Positions 1-7,312 of a stretch of DNA of 29,724 nucleotides are shown here, piece after piece. Location of the stretch: the NCBI GenBank assembly GCA_046482825.1, contig JAWOEI010000106.1, forward strand, positions 1 to 29,724. Direction: 5' to 3'. Numbering within the stretch: position 1 is the first letter of the stretch; every line of letters starts with the position of its first letter. Source of the DNA: M55B167 sp046482825 (GTDB taxonomy: Bacteria > Verrucomicrobiota > Kiritimatiellia > RFP12 > UBA1067). Both the position numbers and the translations under genes were made by a program. A model generated the notes under the pieces. That model did not search any database, had not been told where the DNA came from, and saw only the letters and a program-made list of their open reading frames with translations.

Positions 1-6
1 GCTCCA

Positions 7-24
7 GGGTCAAACCTAAAAATA
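7..24 (+). repeat. Short dispersed repeat, copy 1
   Basis: An 18-base sequence beginning GGGTCAAACC and followed by an A-rich stretch. It recurs identically at 7105-7122 and in diverged form at 29092-29106. All three copies lie in gene-poor DNA beside decayed or repetitive sequence, so it may be the end of a small mobile element. The rest of 1-238 holds no recognisable gene. A short open frame across 36-218 resembles nothing I know. Confidence 0.55.
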
Positions 25-238
25 GAATATAGCGTTTGTTGAGGTTGAGCACCTTTAGAGGACGTCGTTCAACATTCCAATTGGATTGGCCCGACCCACC
101 GGTGTCACCGCCTTTTTCAGCGCTCTATGAGCTACCCGTCAGTCACACCCGCACTGGTGGACCCGAAGAGCTGTTCGTGGGCAATAAGAAGGTAATAGAC
201 GGTATCATCGAAACTTAACTGTTTATGCTAGCAAATGA

Positions 239-590
239 ATGATTGCGGGAAGAAATATGATCAGTGCGCAGAAGAACCTCGCGGGTAAAGTGGTGACAGG
301 CGATGCTCTTCACACACAGCGGCTGACGGCACAGGAGATAGTAACCAACGGCGGAGAATACATCCTGCAGGTCAAGGACAATCAAAAGAGTCTAAGAAAG
401 ATTTCTGAAATTAAGACGGAAGATCTCTTCCCCTTTTTGCCCGGACAGAAAAGGGACACGGAAGAATAGACAATCGATCACTCTCGACTGTCAGTGTCTC
501 GCCAATGGAAGTGGATTTCCCTCATGCGGCATGTGTCATCAAGGTGACGAGATCTTCAAAAAAGATGGAGAAGAAATCAGCGAAACCGGT
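239..590 (+). pseudogene. ISAs1-family transposase remnant (frameshifted)
   Basis: The first 76 codons carry the ISAs1-type DDE signature: KVVTGDALHTQR, whose Asp is a predicted catalytic residue, then GGEYILQVKDNQKSL about 20 residues later. The frame stops at 467-469. Family-like sequence resumes in another frame at about 475 (RSLSTVSVSP, then VDFPHAACVIK), and a further frame near 545-585 reads KDGEEISETG, matching the usual continuation. At least two frameshifts and the loss of both protein ends show it is dead. No terminal inverted repeats were found. It is the left-hand boundary of the GH26-GH5 region and points to past insertion activity. Confidence 0.8.
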
Positions 591-701
591 TAAAAGAAAA
601 AACCGTGGCGAATTTGTGCCATTTTCAAACTGCGAATGACGCGAAAGGAAAACAGCATAGGATCAAGGACACGGGGCATCCGTCTTATTCGTCCCGTTCG
701 C

Positions 702-733
702 GAACTACGCCGTGACAAGTCGCGGCTAAGTTC
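702..733 (-). other. Stem-loop just after the GH26-GH5 gene
   Basis: GAACTACGCCG and CGGCTAAGTTC form an imperfect inverted repeat pairing at 9 of 11 positions around a 10-base loop. It starts six bases beyond the TAA of the GH26-GH5 gene. There is no T-tract, so it may be an mRNA 3'-end stabiliser or a weak terminator. The remaining bases 591-701 hold nothing I recognise. Confidence 0.45.
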
Positions 734-738
734 AGGCA

Positions 739-3700
739 TTATCTGCCTGCGTGGTATATCTCTAAACGGTCGAGCGCAGCGGGTTCCACCCACTCAATAC
801 GCAGGTAGCACATGCCGCCCGGCGGTTGCACAGTATAATCGATCTGCGTCTGACGATATTTATCATCCGAATGAGGCGGCGCCGGATAATCGATTCTGTC
901 AAGCGCATGCACTTCCGCATCGACAAATGTCTTTCCGTCTTTGGAAACCTTGAACTTCAAGGGCTTCAATATCGCCCCGGGCGCCTGGTAGAAAGCGGTT
1001 AAACGGATCTCGCTGATATCTCCATCCACTTTATACACAAGCAAGTCGGAGCTCTCCCCTTTCACACGGAAAAGTCTTTCACCGAAACGGGCGTTATAGG
1101 TGTTGTCCAGCGAAAGTGTGTCTGACTGCTCAACGGCACGCGAGAGATCCAGAAACTCATCAACCATACAGATTTTTTTAATTTTCACCGGTCCGATCAC
1201 ATTGGAAGGACCGGATACGCCTCCGGCATTTTCAGCACGCAGTCGATAACACCAGACATCGCCGGCTTTAGCTGTTTCATCGCTGAACAAGGGTCTGTAG
1301 GCCAGATAGGCATCCGAGACATCTTCCGCCAGTATCTGCCACGGTCCCTCAGGCTTTTCTGCACGTTCGATATCGTATCCGGCCGCACCGGCGGAACCGC
1401 GCCAGGTGAACATCGGCACATCTTTAAACGGCAGCAGCTCCGGTGTATCCGGCGCCTTAACCGTCGGCACAGGCAGACCCTGTATTTTAAAAGCCGCATT
1501 GCGCATTTCATCCACAATGCCCATCTCCGCATGAGCCGCCCCTTTAGGTGAACCGGGATAGTGATAGGCCCAGACACTGGGGAAAGTATAGATCTGATGC
1601 CAGTAATAGCCCCCGTCTTTATGATGAAAATACATACTCCACAGCAGTGCGCCAGCCATCCCATCCATATCAATACAGGCATCAAGGAAAGATTTCAATT
1701 TTCCGGACGCATTCTCCGCTGTAAAATTCTTACCGTCAACATAGGGTCCGAACTCGCCGACAAAGAGCGGCCGCCGTCCCGCAATAAACTCCAGTTCATC
1801 GCGGCAGGCTTTCGCCCAATCCTTCCCTCCATTCTTATAAGAACTGTAGAAATGGCGGGTCAACAGATCGATATTCGGATCGATTATCTGAACAAAACCG
1901 CCACGGTGACGTGTCTCGGCCACAAGATGGTTCGGATCAATCTGTTTCATATAGGCAGCCATCTCCGAGAGCCACTCCTCTTTGGCGTCCCACATCTCAT
2001 TGCCGTACTGCCATGCAAGAATAGCTTTATCCTCTTTATAAGGTATGCCTGTGACGGTGTTAACACGGTTAAAGACATATCGAATGGTTGTTTTGTAGTC
2101 TTCACGCAATTGCGGATCGGTATAGAATGCGGGACGATGTTTACCGCGATGAGCGGCATAGGTTTTACAACCGCCGAGATAGTCCCCCGAGCCAGCCGTC
2201 AGATCCAATATCACCCGTACATTATATTTATTTGCGGTCGCCAGAACCCTGTCGATATTCCGGAAGGCCTTTTCGTTGAACTCCCCCGGTCCCCAGAGAT
2301 AGTGCCAATTCTCAGGTTCTTCATCTGGTTCCCGCATCGGCAGGTTCCAGGTGCGGACAACGCGCATATTCATGCGATCAAGAGTTTTAAAGGCATCCTC
2401 TATCTCCCAGGCCGTCGGTAATCTCATCCTTTCCGGAATCCGCAAGGTGTAATCATAGGGAAGAACCAGGCCAGGCATATTCGCTCCCATAAACCGGAAT
2501 TGCCTGTCTCCATCCATCAACTTATTACCTGAACGGGTAATGAAATTCTTCAGGCCGGGGACTTTCTGCCTGAAATTCAGCTCTCCGCGGTTGGCAATCA
2601 GAGGATCAGCCAGAAGCTGGTCGGCATTGCGGTTTGCCAGAAGTCCCCAGGCATCGCGCCAGGCTAGAAAGAAAACAGTCCCGGGCATATATTCCAGAAC
2701 ATGTTTTGCAAAAGGGCCGTAATCGTAGTTGCGAGAGCTTGTATTATCATGCGAGTTTCCGGGAGGACCGAACTCCGTAATGGCAAAGGGCTTTCCGGTT
2801 TTGATTATCTCCTCATAAACAGCTTTGGCGCTTTGGACTCCATCGGAATATATATCAAGCCCGGTCATATCCACATAGGCGTTGCCGGGATAATAGGACA
2901 TAGCTTTCTTTGATACCAGAGGACACCAGGTCCAGATCAGGTTATGCAGACCTTTCTCACGACTATAATAAACAAACAAGCGCCGCCATAACTTTTTAAA
3001 GGTTTCCGGATCGCGCCCTCCCCACCAGAACGGGGATGTCATTTCATGGAAGGGTCGGAAAATGACCACCACACCGGAATCCTGCAGATCTGCCAGACCT
3101 TCTGCCACTTCATCCACCTGCTCCATGTATCGTGCATAGGCCGGTGTATTACGATTCAGCAGATCTTCAAAGCGCCCTTTCTTACTCCAGGCCTTACCGC
3201 CATCCCATGGGTTGCTCATATGACAGGAGATGGTTATCAGGCCACCTGTGCGCCAGTACTCTTTGGCAAGCTCGTTGATATTGCGCCAACGCGGCGGTTT
3301 ATAAAGATCAGGCTTAGTATCAGGGGCATGCAGGAAAGTCTCATAATAATCGAAACCGGCAACAGCCACCCAGTTACTTGTCTGCTGATAGAGCAGGTTG
3401 GCAGGAGCCAGCGAAGCCTGCGGATACCATCCCATGAACTGTCCACTCAGAAGGCGCTGCTCCTTTTTCGCGGGCAGCTCACGCAGTGCATCCAGAACAG
3501 CTTTTGTAACGGGCAGGGCTCCGTTATCAGCGGGTTCACCGTCAGCCGGTTCCTCCAGGGTCACATCAAGCGGATCTGCCGGCTGCAAGGCAGGCACCCA
3601 TTCTTCCGGTTCGGTTAGCGTTAAAAGAATATTCGCACCTGTCATATGCACAGCCATTCCATCCTGGTTCGGAAGGCGGTTTTCAGGAAAACAGCCCCTG

Positions 3701-4185
3701 TCAAAGCCGTAATGACCGAATTCAGGGTTAGAGACCGCCCCTTCAAAGGTATTGAAATCCGCAACATCGATCATTGAAATATACTTATCGGAACCCTCTT
3801 CAAAATCAGTAGCCACAACATATTCGTCTGGATCGAGTTGCACTGCGGTTGTCAAAGGGACAAAACGGAAGCCAGCCCGCATCTGCCCTTCCTTGCCTGC
3901 AACGCCACCTTGCAGGGCAAGCGAACCATCTGAAGTGCGATATAGGCGGATATCATGTTTCTGTTGCAGACCATCCCCTGTTTCATCTAAACAGCCGACT
4001 GCTGTAACATATACAGGTTTTGTAACACGGAAAACCTGTCCCATAGTCACTGTCTTAGTCTTGAAGCTCAGCTTGGCATCTTTACGCACAGACAACAGAG
4101 GTTGCGGTGCCGCAGAGTAACAATGCAACGAAACTAAAGTCATCAGGACACTGATATAAACACTTCTTTTTTGTCGAATAGACAT
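739..4185 (-). CDS. Secreted bi-catalytic GH26 / GH5-like glycoside hydrolase (probable beta-mannanase)
   Basis: A predicted 1148-residue exported enzyme, probably cutting beta-1,4-mannan. The start is the ATG at 4185, preceded by AGAAAGGA; an upstream in-frame ATG lies in intron-flanking DNA. A signal peptide covers about residues 1-25, followed by a beta-rich N-terminal domain (30-190). A GH26 domain (about 225-540) has FRPFHEM with acid/base Glu381 and AITEFGP with nucleophile Glu471. A GH5-like domain (about 550-880) has WQYGNEM with Glu730 and VGEFGP with Glu811. An FN3-like module (about 910-1000) and a discoidin-like binding domain (about 1010-1148) follow. Both active sites keep their catalytic pair, so neither looks vestigial. 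The AraC-type regulator gene lies immediately upstream on the same strand and may control it. The mannan substrate is inferred from the families; a xylan or mixed glucan is possible. Confidence 0.88.
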   Translation of the reverse strand: MSIRQKRSVYISVLMTLVSLHCYSAAPQPLLSVRKDAKLSFKTKTVTMGQVFRVTKPVYVTAVGCLDETGDGLQQKHDIRLYRTSDGSLALQGGVAGKEGQMRAGFRFVPLTTAVQLDPDEYVVATDFEEGSDKYISMIDVADFNTFEGAVSNPEFGHYGFDRGCFPENRLPNQDGMAVHMTGANILLTLTEPEEWVPALQPADPLDVTLEEPADGEPADNGALPVTKAVLDALRELPAKKEQRLLSGQFMGWYPQASLAPANLLYQQTSNWVAVAGFDYYETFLHAPDTKPDLYKPPRWRNINELAKEYWRTGGLITISCHMSNPWDGGKAWSKKGRFEDLLNRNTPAYARYMEQVDEVAEGLADLQDSGVVVIFRPFHEMTSPFWWGGRDPETFKKLWRRLFVYYSREKGLHNLIWTWCPLVSKKAMSYYPGNAYVDMTGLDIYSDGVQSAKAVYEEIIKTGKPFAITEFGPPGNSHDNTSSRNYDYGPFAKHVLEYMPGTVFFLAWRDAWGLLANRNADQLLADPLIANRGELNFRQKVPGLKNFITRSGNKLMDGDRQFRFMGANMPGLVLPYDYTLRIPERMRLPTAWEIEDAFKTLDRMNMRVVRTWNLPMREPDEEPENWHYLWGPGEFNEKAFRNIDRVLATANKYNVRVILDLTAGSGDYLGGCKTYAAHRGKHRPAFYTDPQLREDYKTTIRYVFNRVNTVTGIPYKEDKAILAWQYGNEMWDAKEEWLSEMAAYMKQIDPNHLVAETRHRGGFVQIIDPNIDLLTRHFYSSYKNGGKDWAKACRDELEFIAGRRPLFVGEFGPYVDGKNFTAENASGKLKSFLDACIDMDGMAGALLWSMYFHHKDGGYYWHQIYTFPSVWAYHYPGSPKGAAHAEMGIVDEMRNAAFKIQGLPVPTVKAPDTPELLPFKDVPMFTWRGSAGAAGYDIERAEKPEGPWQILAEDVSDAYLAYRPLFSDETAKAGDVWCYRLRAENAGGVSGPSNVIGPVKIKKICMVDEFLDLSRAVEQSDTLSLDNTYNARFGERLFRVKGESSDLLVYKVDGDISEIRLTAFYQAPGAILKPLKFKVSKDGKTFVDAEVHALDRIDYPAPPHSDDKYRQTQIDYTVQPPGGMCYLRIEWVEPAALDRLEIYHAGR

Positions 4186-4234
4186 AATATGATTCCTTTC
4201 TATAATTTCAAGCTTCATTTACAGTAAGGAACGT

Positions 4235-4820
4235 CAATGCCCCTCACAGAACCGGACTTGTGGTTTTCCCGCCGCATGTTTTGATATAAGAACAAGCGTC
4301 GATTCTGTTTTGCCCATTTCAGTGTATGGCATTTTCTTCATCCTGTTCTTTCCATTATACTGCTAACCCCTTCGAGTGAACTTATTTGTTCTCAACAGGC
4401 ATTACCCTGTTTACTCCTCTAATACGAGTTAGTCCGACTACCAAAGTGACTTACCGCATCATCACATTTTTAATGCTCTTTCTGCGGCTTCATTGAAAGC
4501 ACTTTGGTTCTCCCAAGTTCCGTTACAAACATTTTCGTCTACCCGCCACGACCTTAGACCCCGCCCAGCCAATATATGCTCACCTTAACGCCTACATCGG
4601 TTCCGACTTCCAGCAAATGAAAACCTTAGTCCAATTGGAATATGGATTATTTCGGGGCTCAACATCTTCACTCTTTCGCATTGCGGCTGGCATACTACCC
4701 GCTCCTTAGCTTCATATAATTTGTTACCGCCTTATACATAAGATTTGGTTCTGGGCTGTTGGCTAAACTTTACCCAGACTGGATTATCCAGCTTGCTTGT
4801 ATCAGCTTATCTTGGCGCAC
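4235..4820 (-). mobile_element. Decayed, ORF-less group II intron remnant
   Basis: Read on the minus strand, the element begins GTGCGCCAAGATAAG, the canonical group II 5' end (GUGYG followed by a bacterial-type domain I start). At about 4500-4515 it carries GGAACTTGGGAGAACC, a motif of bacterial group II introns. Near the 3' end, the hairpin loop GCGGGAAAACCAC and the strand AAGTCCGGTTC resemble domain V. The 5' strand of that hairpin, which should hold the AGC catalytic triad, is replaced by TCAAAAC. No reverse transcriptase is encoded; the only small frame is about 32 codons (near 4234-4332). The element lies between the upstream regulatory region and the GH26-GH5 gene. An AGAGGA and ATG at 4822-4824 directly abut its 5' end. 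Confidence 0.75.
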
Positions 4821-4864
4821 TCATATTGATTTCCTCTGAAATAATCAGCATTAATACAAGTTCA

Positions 4865-4927
4865 CGATAGATATAATATCGGATCACAAACAAAAAACTA
4901 TAGCCTTTTGCGAATATATAATATCAA
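4865..4927 (-). promoter_or_regulatory. Direct-repeat candidate operator and promoter upstream of GH26-GH5
   Basis: The 10-base word ATATAATATC occurs at 4871-4880 and again at 4916-4925, each preceded by CGA at 4865 and 4911, so about 15 bases are repeated with a 45-base offset. AraC/XylR-family regulators bind direct repeats, and such a regulator is encoded next door. On the minus strand, TTGATA (4922-4927) and TATAGT (4897-4902) could be -35 and -10 elements with a long 19-base spacer, placing the candidate -35 inside one repeat. The group II intron now separates this region from the GH26-GH5 start. The remainder of 4928-5056 shows only a weak CAGTGA/TCACTG inverted repeat at 5026-5049. 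Confidence 0.4.
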
Positions 4928-5056
4928 TTTTGCGCAAAGAGACATAATGGTCATTGCCACGTGTTTTTTCTGAAAGGATAACAGGATTAACCTGATTTAA
5001 CACTTACTGTAATCGACGTAAATGACAGTGATTGTTTCGTACTTCACTGGTATAAT

Positions 5057-6250
5057 TCAGATATTGCAGACTGCGCTACGGCGGTATTCACGCATAGTCA
5101 TGTGGAAATACCGGCGGAATACCGACCCGAGATAACTCTCGCTCATATAACCGCACTGCTCGGTTATAGCACCGATTGACAAATCGGTATTGCAAAGGAG
5201 ATTTTTTACCTGAGAGAGCCGAGCCATCTGAATCTCTTCGTGAATTGAGTGCCCGGTAACCTCTTTAAAACGGATCTCCGCTAAACGGCGTGAGACTCCC
5301 AACCGGTTAACAACATCCAGCACACTCATACCAATACCGGCATTGATACGAATAAACTCAACCGCTTTTATTGCCAGACGGTCGGCATACGGCATCCGTT
5401 GAGTCGAAAAACGCTCAACCACACTAGCCGGGCCGTAGTAACGCAGATCCCTTTTGCTAATTTTGCGGCGCATGATAGAATCCAACAGTTCCGCTGCCAT
5501 ATACCCACTCTTCTCCGTATCACGCAGGATACTGCTCATTGGAGGATCCGTTGTCGAACAGATCAGTTCATCATTATCCACACCAAGAACAGCAACGTCA
5601 TTGGGAACAGGGATACCGGCATATTGACAGGCATCCAGAACCTGTCCGCCGCGGGAGTCACTTGCGGCAAGAACAGCGACCGGTTTGGGCAGTTCAACCA
5701 GCCACGCTGCCAGACTCTCCCGATCCACCTGCCAATCATTACGGGCTGAATCAGAACTGACACTATAGCGTTCACAGGACATCCCCTCCTCTGAAAGGCG
5801 CTCTGTAAAGCCATCAAAACGGGCCGACGACCAGGGGCTGTCCCAGACATCCTCCACATAAGCAAAACGACAGAAACCTTTTTCCAGAAGGTGTTCCGCA
5901 CCACAACGTCCAACCGTCTCATTATCACAGGTAACTGCTGAATACTTACGGAATTTATCGGCAATGCTTTTATGCGGGCACCATGAATCAAAAAAAACTG
6001 TGGGCACTTTTGTCGGCAGAATTGAATCCAGCACATCCGTCAGAGTCGTTACGGCGATGATACCACTGGCGCCCAGTGTTTCAGGATTCAGAACCAGCTG
6101 TTCAAAACGCTTTCCTTCAAACAGATTCAGACGCCAGGGGCCATACAATCTTTCATAGCGCAGTATTCCCTGAATACGATCCCGGTTGATCTTGTTCGAC
6201 ATCTCTAGCAAGACCATAATCAATGGAACTTTTTTATTCAGTTTTGACAA
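5057..6250 (-). CDS. XylR-type transcriptional regulator (LacI-like sensor domain plus AraC HTH)
   Basis: A 397-residue cytoplasmic regulator. Residues about 8-280 form a LacI/GalR-type periplasmic-binding-protein fold for sugar sensing, with DNETVGRCGAEHLLEKGF, an AASDSRGGQVLDAC stretch and VAVLGVDNDELIC typical of the family. Residues about 295-397 are an AraC double helix-turn-helix (LDVVNRLGVSRRLAEIRFKE and IGAITEQCGYMSESYLGSVFRR). This architecture is that of XylR and related activators of hemicellulose genes. I prefer the TTG at 6250 as start because AGAGGTGA lies six bases upstream; the in-frame TTG at 6280 has no such site. Its neighbour downstream on the same strand is the GH26-GH5 enzyme, which suggests that gene as target. 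The effector sugar cannot be read from sequence; a manno- or xylo-oligosaccharide is an inference. Confidence 0.9.
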   Translation of the reverse strand: MSKLNKKVPLIMVLLEMSNKINRDRIQGILRYERLYGPWRLNLFEGKRFEQLVLNPETLGASGIIAVTTLTDVLDSILPTKVPTVFFDSWCPHKSIADKFRKYSAVTCDNETVGRCGAEHLLEKGFCRFAYVEDVWDSPWSSARFDGFTERLSEEGMSCERYSVSSDSARNDWQVDRESLAAWLVELPKPVAVLAASDSRGGQVLDACQYAGIPVPNDVAVLGVDNDELICSTTDPPMSSILRDTEKSGYMAAELLDSIMRRKISKRDLRYYGPASVVERFSTQRMPYADRLAIKAVEFIRINAGIGMSVLDVVNRLGVSRRLAEIRFKEVTGHSIHEEIQMARLSQVKNLLCNTDLSIGAITEQCGYMSESYLGSVFRRYFHMTMREYRRSAVCNI

Positions 6251-6334
6251 AGTTTCACCTCTTTGCAGCGGCCGTTTCAATTGAAGTAATCGCAGGAAAA
6301 ATGACGGAAGTCACACAGCAATATTCGCTATTCA

Positions 6335-6410
6335 ATCAACTTCTGCTATAAAAAACAAGAAATTCAAACACATGTTTACATAAGTTGTTGATTGATATCG
6401 ACTAAATAGC
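6335..6410 (+). repeat. 76-bp AT-rich dispersed repeat, copy 1
   Basis: This stretch matches 29427-29503 along its length. Both copies begin ATCAACT, share AAAAAACAAGAAA in the middle and CATAAGTTGTTGATTGA towards the end. TCAATCAACTT near the left end and AAGTTGTTGATTGA near the right form an imperfect inverted repeat. It sits just upstream of the AraC-type regulator gene, so it could include part of that promoter, but its second copy next to unrelated genes favours a mobile or structural repeat. Confidence 0.6.
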
Positions 6411-6509
6411 TTTTTTCAAAAGCTTCAACTTCATTAATATTATACTGCAAACAGGATGTTTGCATTACTTTATTGCCATTTTTAAGCATTTGATCTAATT
6501 TGAATCCCT

Positions 6510-6528
6510 AAAACGCGGAGCGTTTTTT
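6510..6528. other. Small hairpin AAAACGC-GGA-GCGTTTT
   Basis: A perfect seven-base-pair stem with a three-base loop, followed by further T residues on the plus strand. It looks terminator-like, but no intact plus-strand gene ends nearby. A similar hairpin (CAACGC-GTA-GCGTTG, 29588-29602) lies at a comparable distance beyond the other copy of the 76-bp repeat, so it is probably part of a longer repeat unit. Confidence 0.45.
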
Positions 6529-6604
6529 ACCAAAGATGCGACGGTTAAAACACACACTGACAATGGAGTATACGACCTGCGTATATCTCACAACCACAGT
6601 TTGG

Positions 6605-6630
6605 TTGCGGTCCCGCTCAGCGGGGCAACT
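6605..6630. other. Bulged GC-rich hairpin in gene-free DNA
   Basis: GTTGC-GGT-CCCGC pairs with GCGGG-GCAAC around a TCA loop, giving ten base pairs with a three-base bulge, then TTTGGTT. The twelve bases GCAACTTTGGTT (6626-6637) recur in reverse complement at about 16715-16726. The region 6411-6908 has no intact gene. An open plus-strand frame at 6693-6878 ends in an amphipathic stretch (SLSGKTPEQSALADRIKQEI) that looks protein-like, but I cannot assign it. Confidence 0.35.
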
Positions 6631-6908
6631 TTGGTTAAAATATATCAGAACCGATGATAAATATCACACAATTCGTAAAATATTTATAATCTTTGCTCAA
6701 TTACAGACCACTGGCTCACAAAGCCAGCATCAGGATTTTTTTTGTTCAACTTGTCACCAACCTGCGGCGCGTGGCAAACAATCTGCGTAATATCGCAATC
6801 AGCCTCTCAGGAAAAACACCGGAGCAAAGCGCACTGGCTGACCGAATCAAGCAGGAGATTGTGGAGAACAGCCTGTAGGTAGTGCGAGAGAGAGAGTTCG
6901 GCAGACGG

Positions 6909-7019
6909 CCGCGCATTGCAACGCATGCCAACTGGAGGTTTCACAGTGTAGTCAATCTGCGTCCGGCGATATTGTTTATCGGCATGTAGTGGTGACGGAT
7001 AATCAATTCGGTGAAGAAC
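6909..7019 (-). pseudogene. Fragment of a discoidin-like binding domain related to the GH26-GH5 C-terminus
   Basis: About 37 codons read VLHRIDYPSPLHADKQYRRTQ and then IDYTVKPPVGM. They closely match residues about 1093-1130 of the GH26-GH5 protein (HALDRIDYPAPPHSDDKYRQTQ, then IDYTVQPPGGM). No catalytic domain or start accompanies them, and the frame runs into unrelated sequence on both sides. This is the remains of a second gene with the same terminal domain, or of a duplication. It lies downstream of the GH39/GH42/GH50/SDR operon. Confidence 0.75.
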
Positions 7020-7104
7020 CTGATAAAACATGCGGACAGATCCATCCCGATGAGACATCAATCAGCAAGACCTTTACCTGATAATTGAAAACCGGGCTTC
7101 GTCG

Positions 7105-7122
7105 GGGTCAAACCTAAAAATA
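7105..7122 (+). repeat. Short dispersed repeat, copy 2
   Basis: Identical over 18 bases to 7-24, with a similar A-rich continuation. It separates the binding-domain fragment from the terminator-like hairpin of the glycosidase operon. Confidence 0.6.
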
Positions 7123-7221
7123 AAAAATAACGGCATAATTCATTGGTTACATTGCTCTTCCAAACAAGTTTCTGTTTTTCCAACCTGGCCATTCAAATCA
7201 TCATCATCTTTCAGAACGTTC

Positions 7222-7255
7222 AAAACGCCTGTCTGCGTGCATCGCACAGGCAGGC
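7222..7255 (-). terminator. Probable terminator of the glycosidase/SDR operon
   Basis: On the minus strand GCCTGCCTGTGC pairs with GCACGCAGACAGGC around a GAT loop, with one mismatch and a two-base bulge, followed by GTTTTG. It lies about 60 bases after the SDR stop codon and is oriented to end that transcript. The T-run is short, so termination may be weak. The 15 bases CGCCTGTCTGCGTGC of one arm recur at 16734-16748. Confidence 0.5.
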
Positions 7256-7312
7256 AGCCATAACAGATATTGCAGGACGCGGGAAAGGCAATAGCCAGAG
7301 CCCGGCCGTTTG

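Noticed and set aside
36..218. 60-codon plus-strand frame at the left edge
   Set aside because: There is no ribosome-binding site or recognised motif; its last 20 codons look mildly protein-like but cannot be supported as a gene.
1561..2421. Long plus-strand open frame inside the GH26-GH5 gene
   Set aside because: It is a shadow of a gene with clear catalytic motifs on the other strand, and its translation looks like no protein family.
4234..4332. Small 32-codon frame in the 3' part of the intron as an intron-encoded protein
   Set aside because: It is far too short for a reverse transcriptase or maturase and overlaps the domain V-like hairpin.
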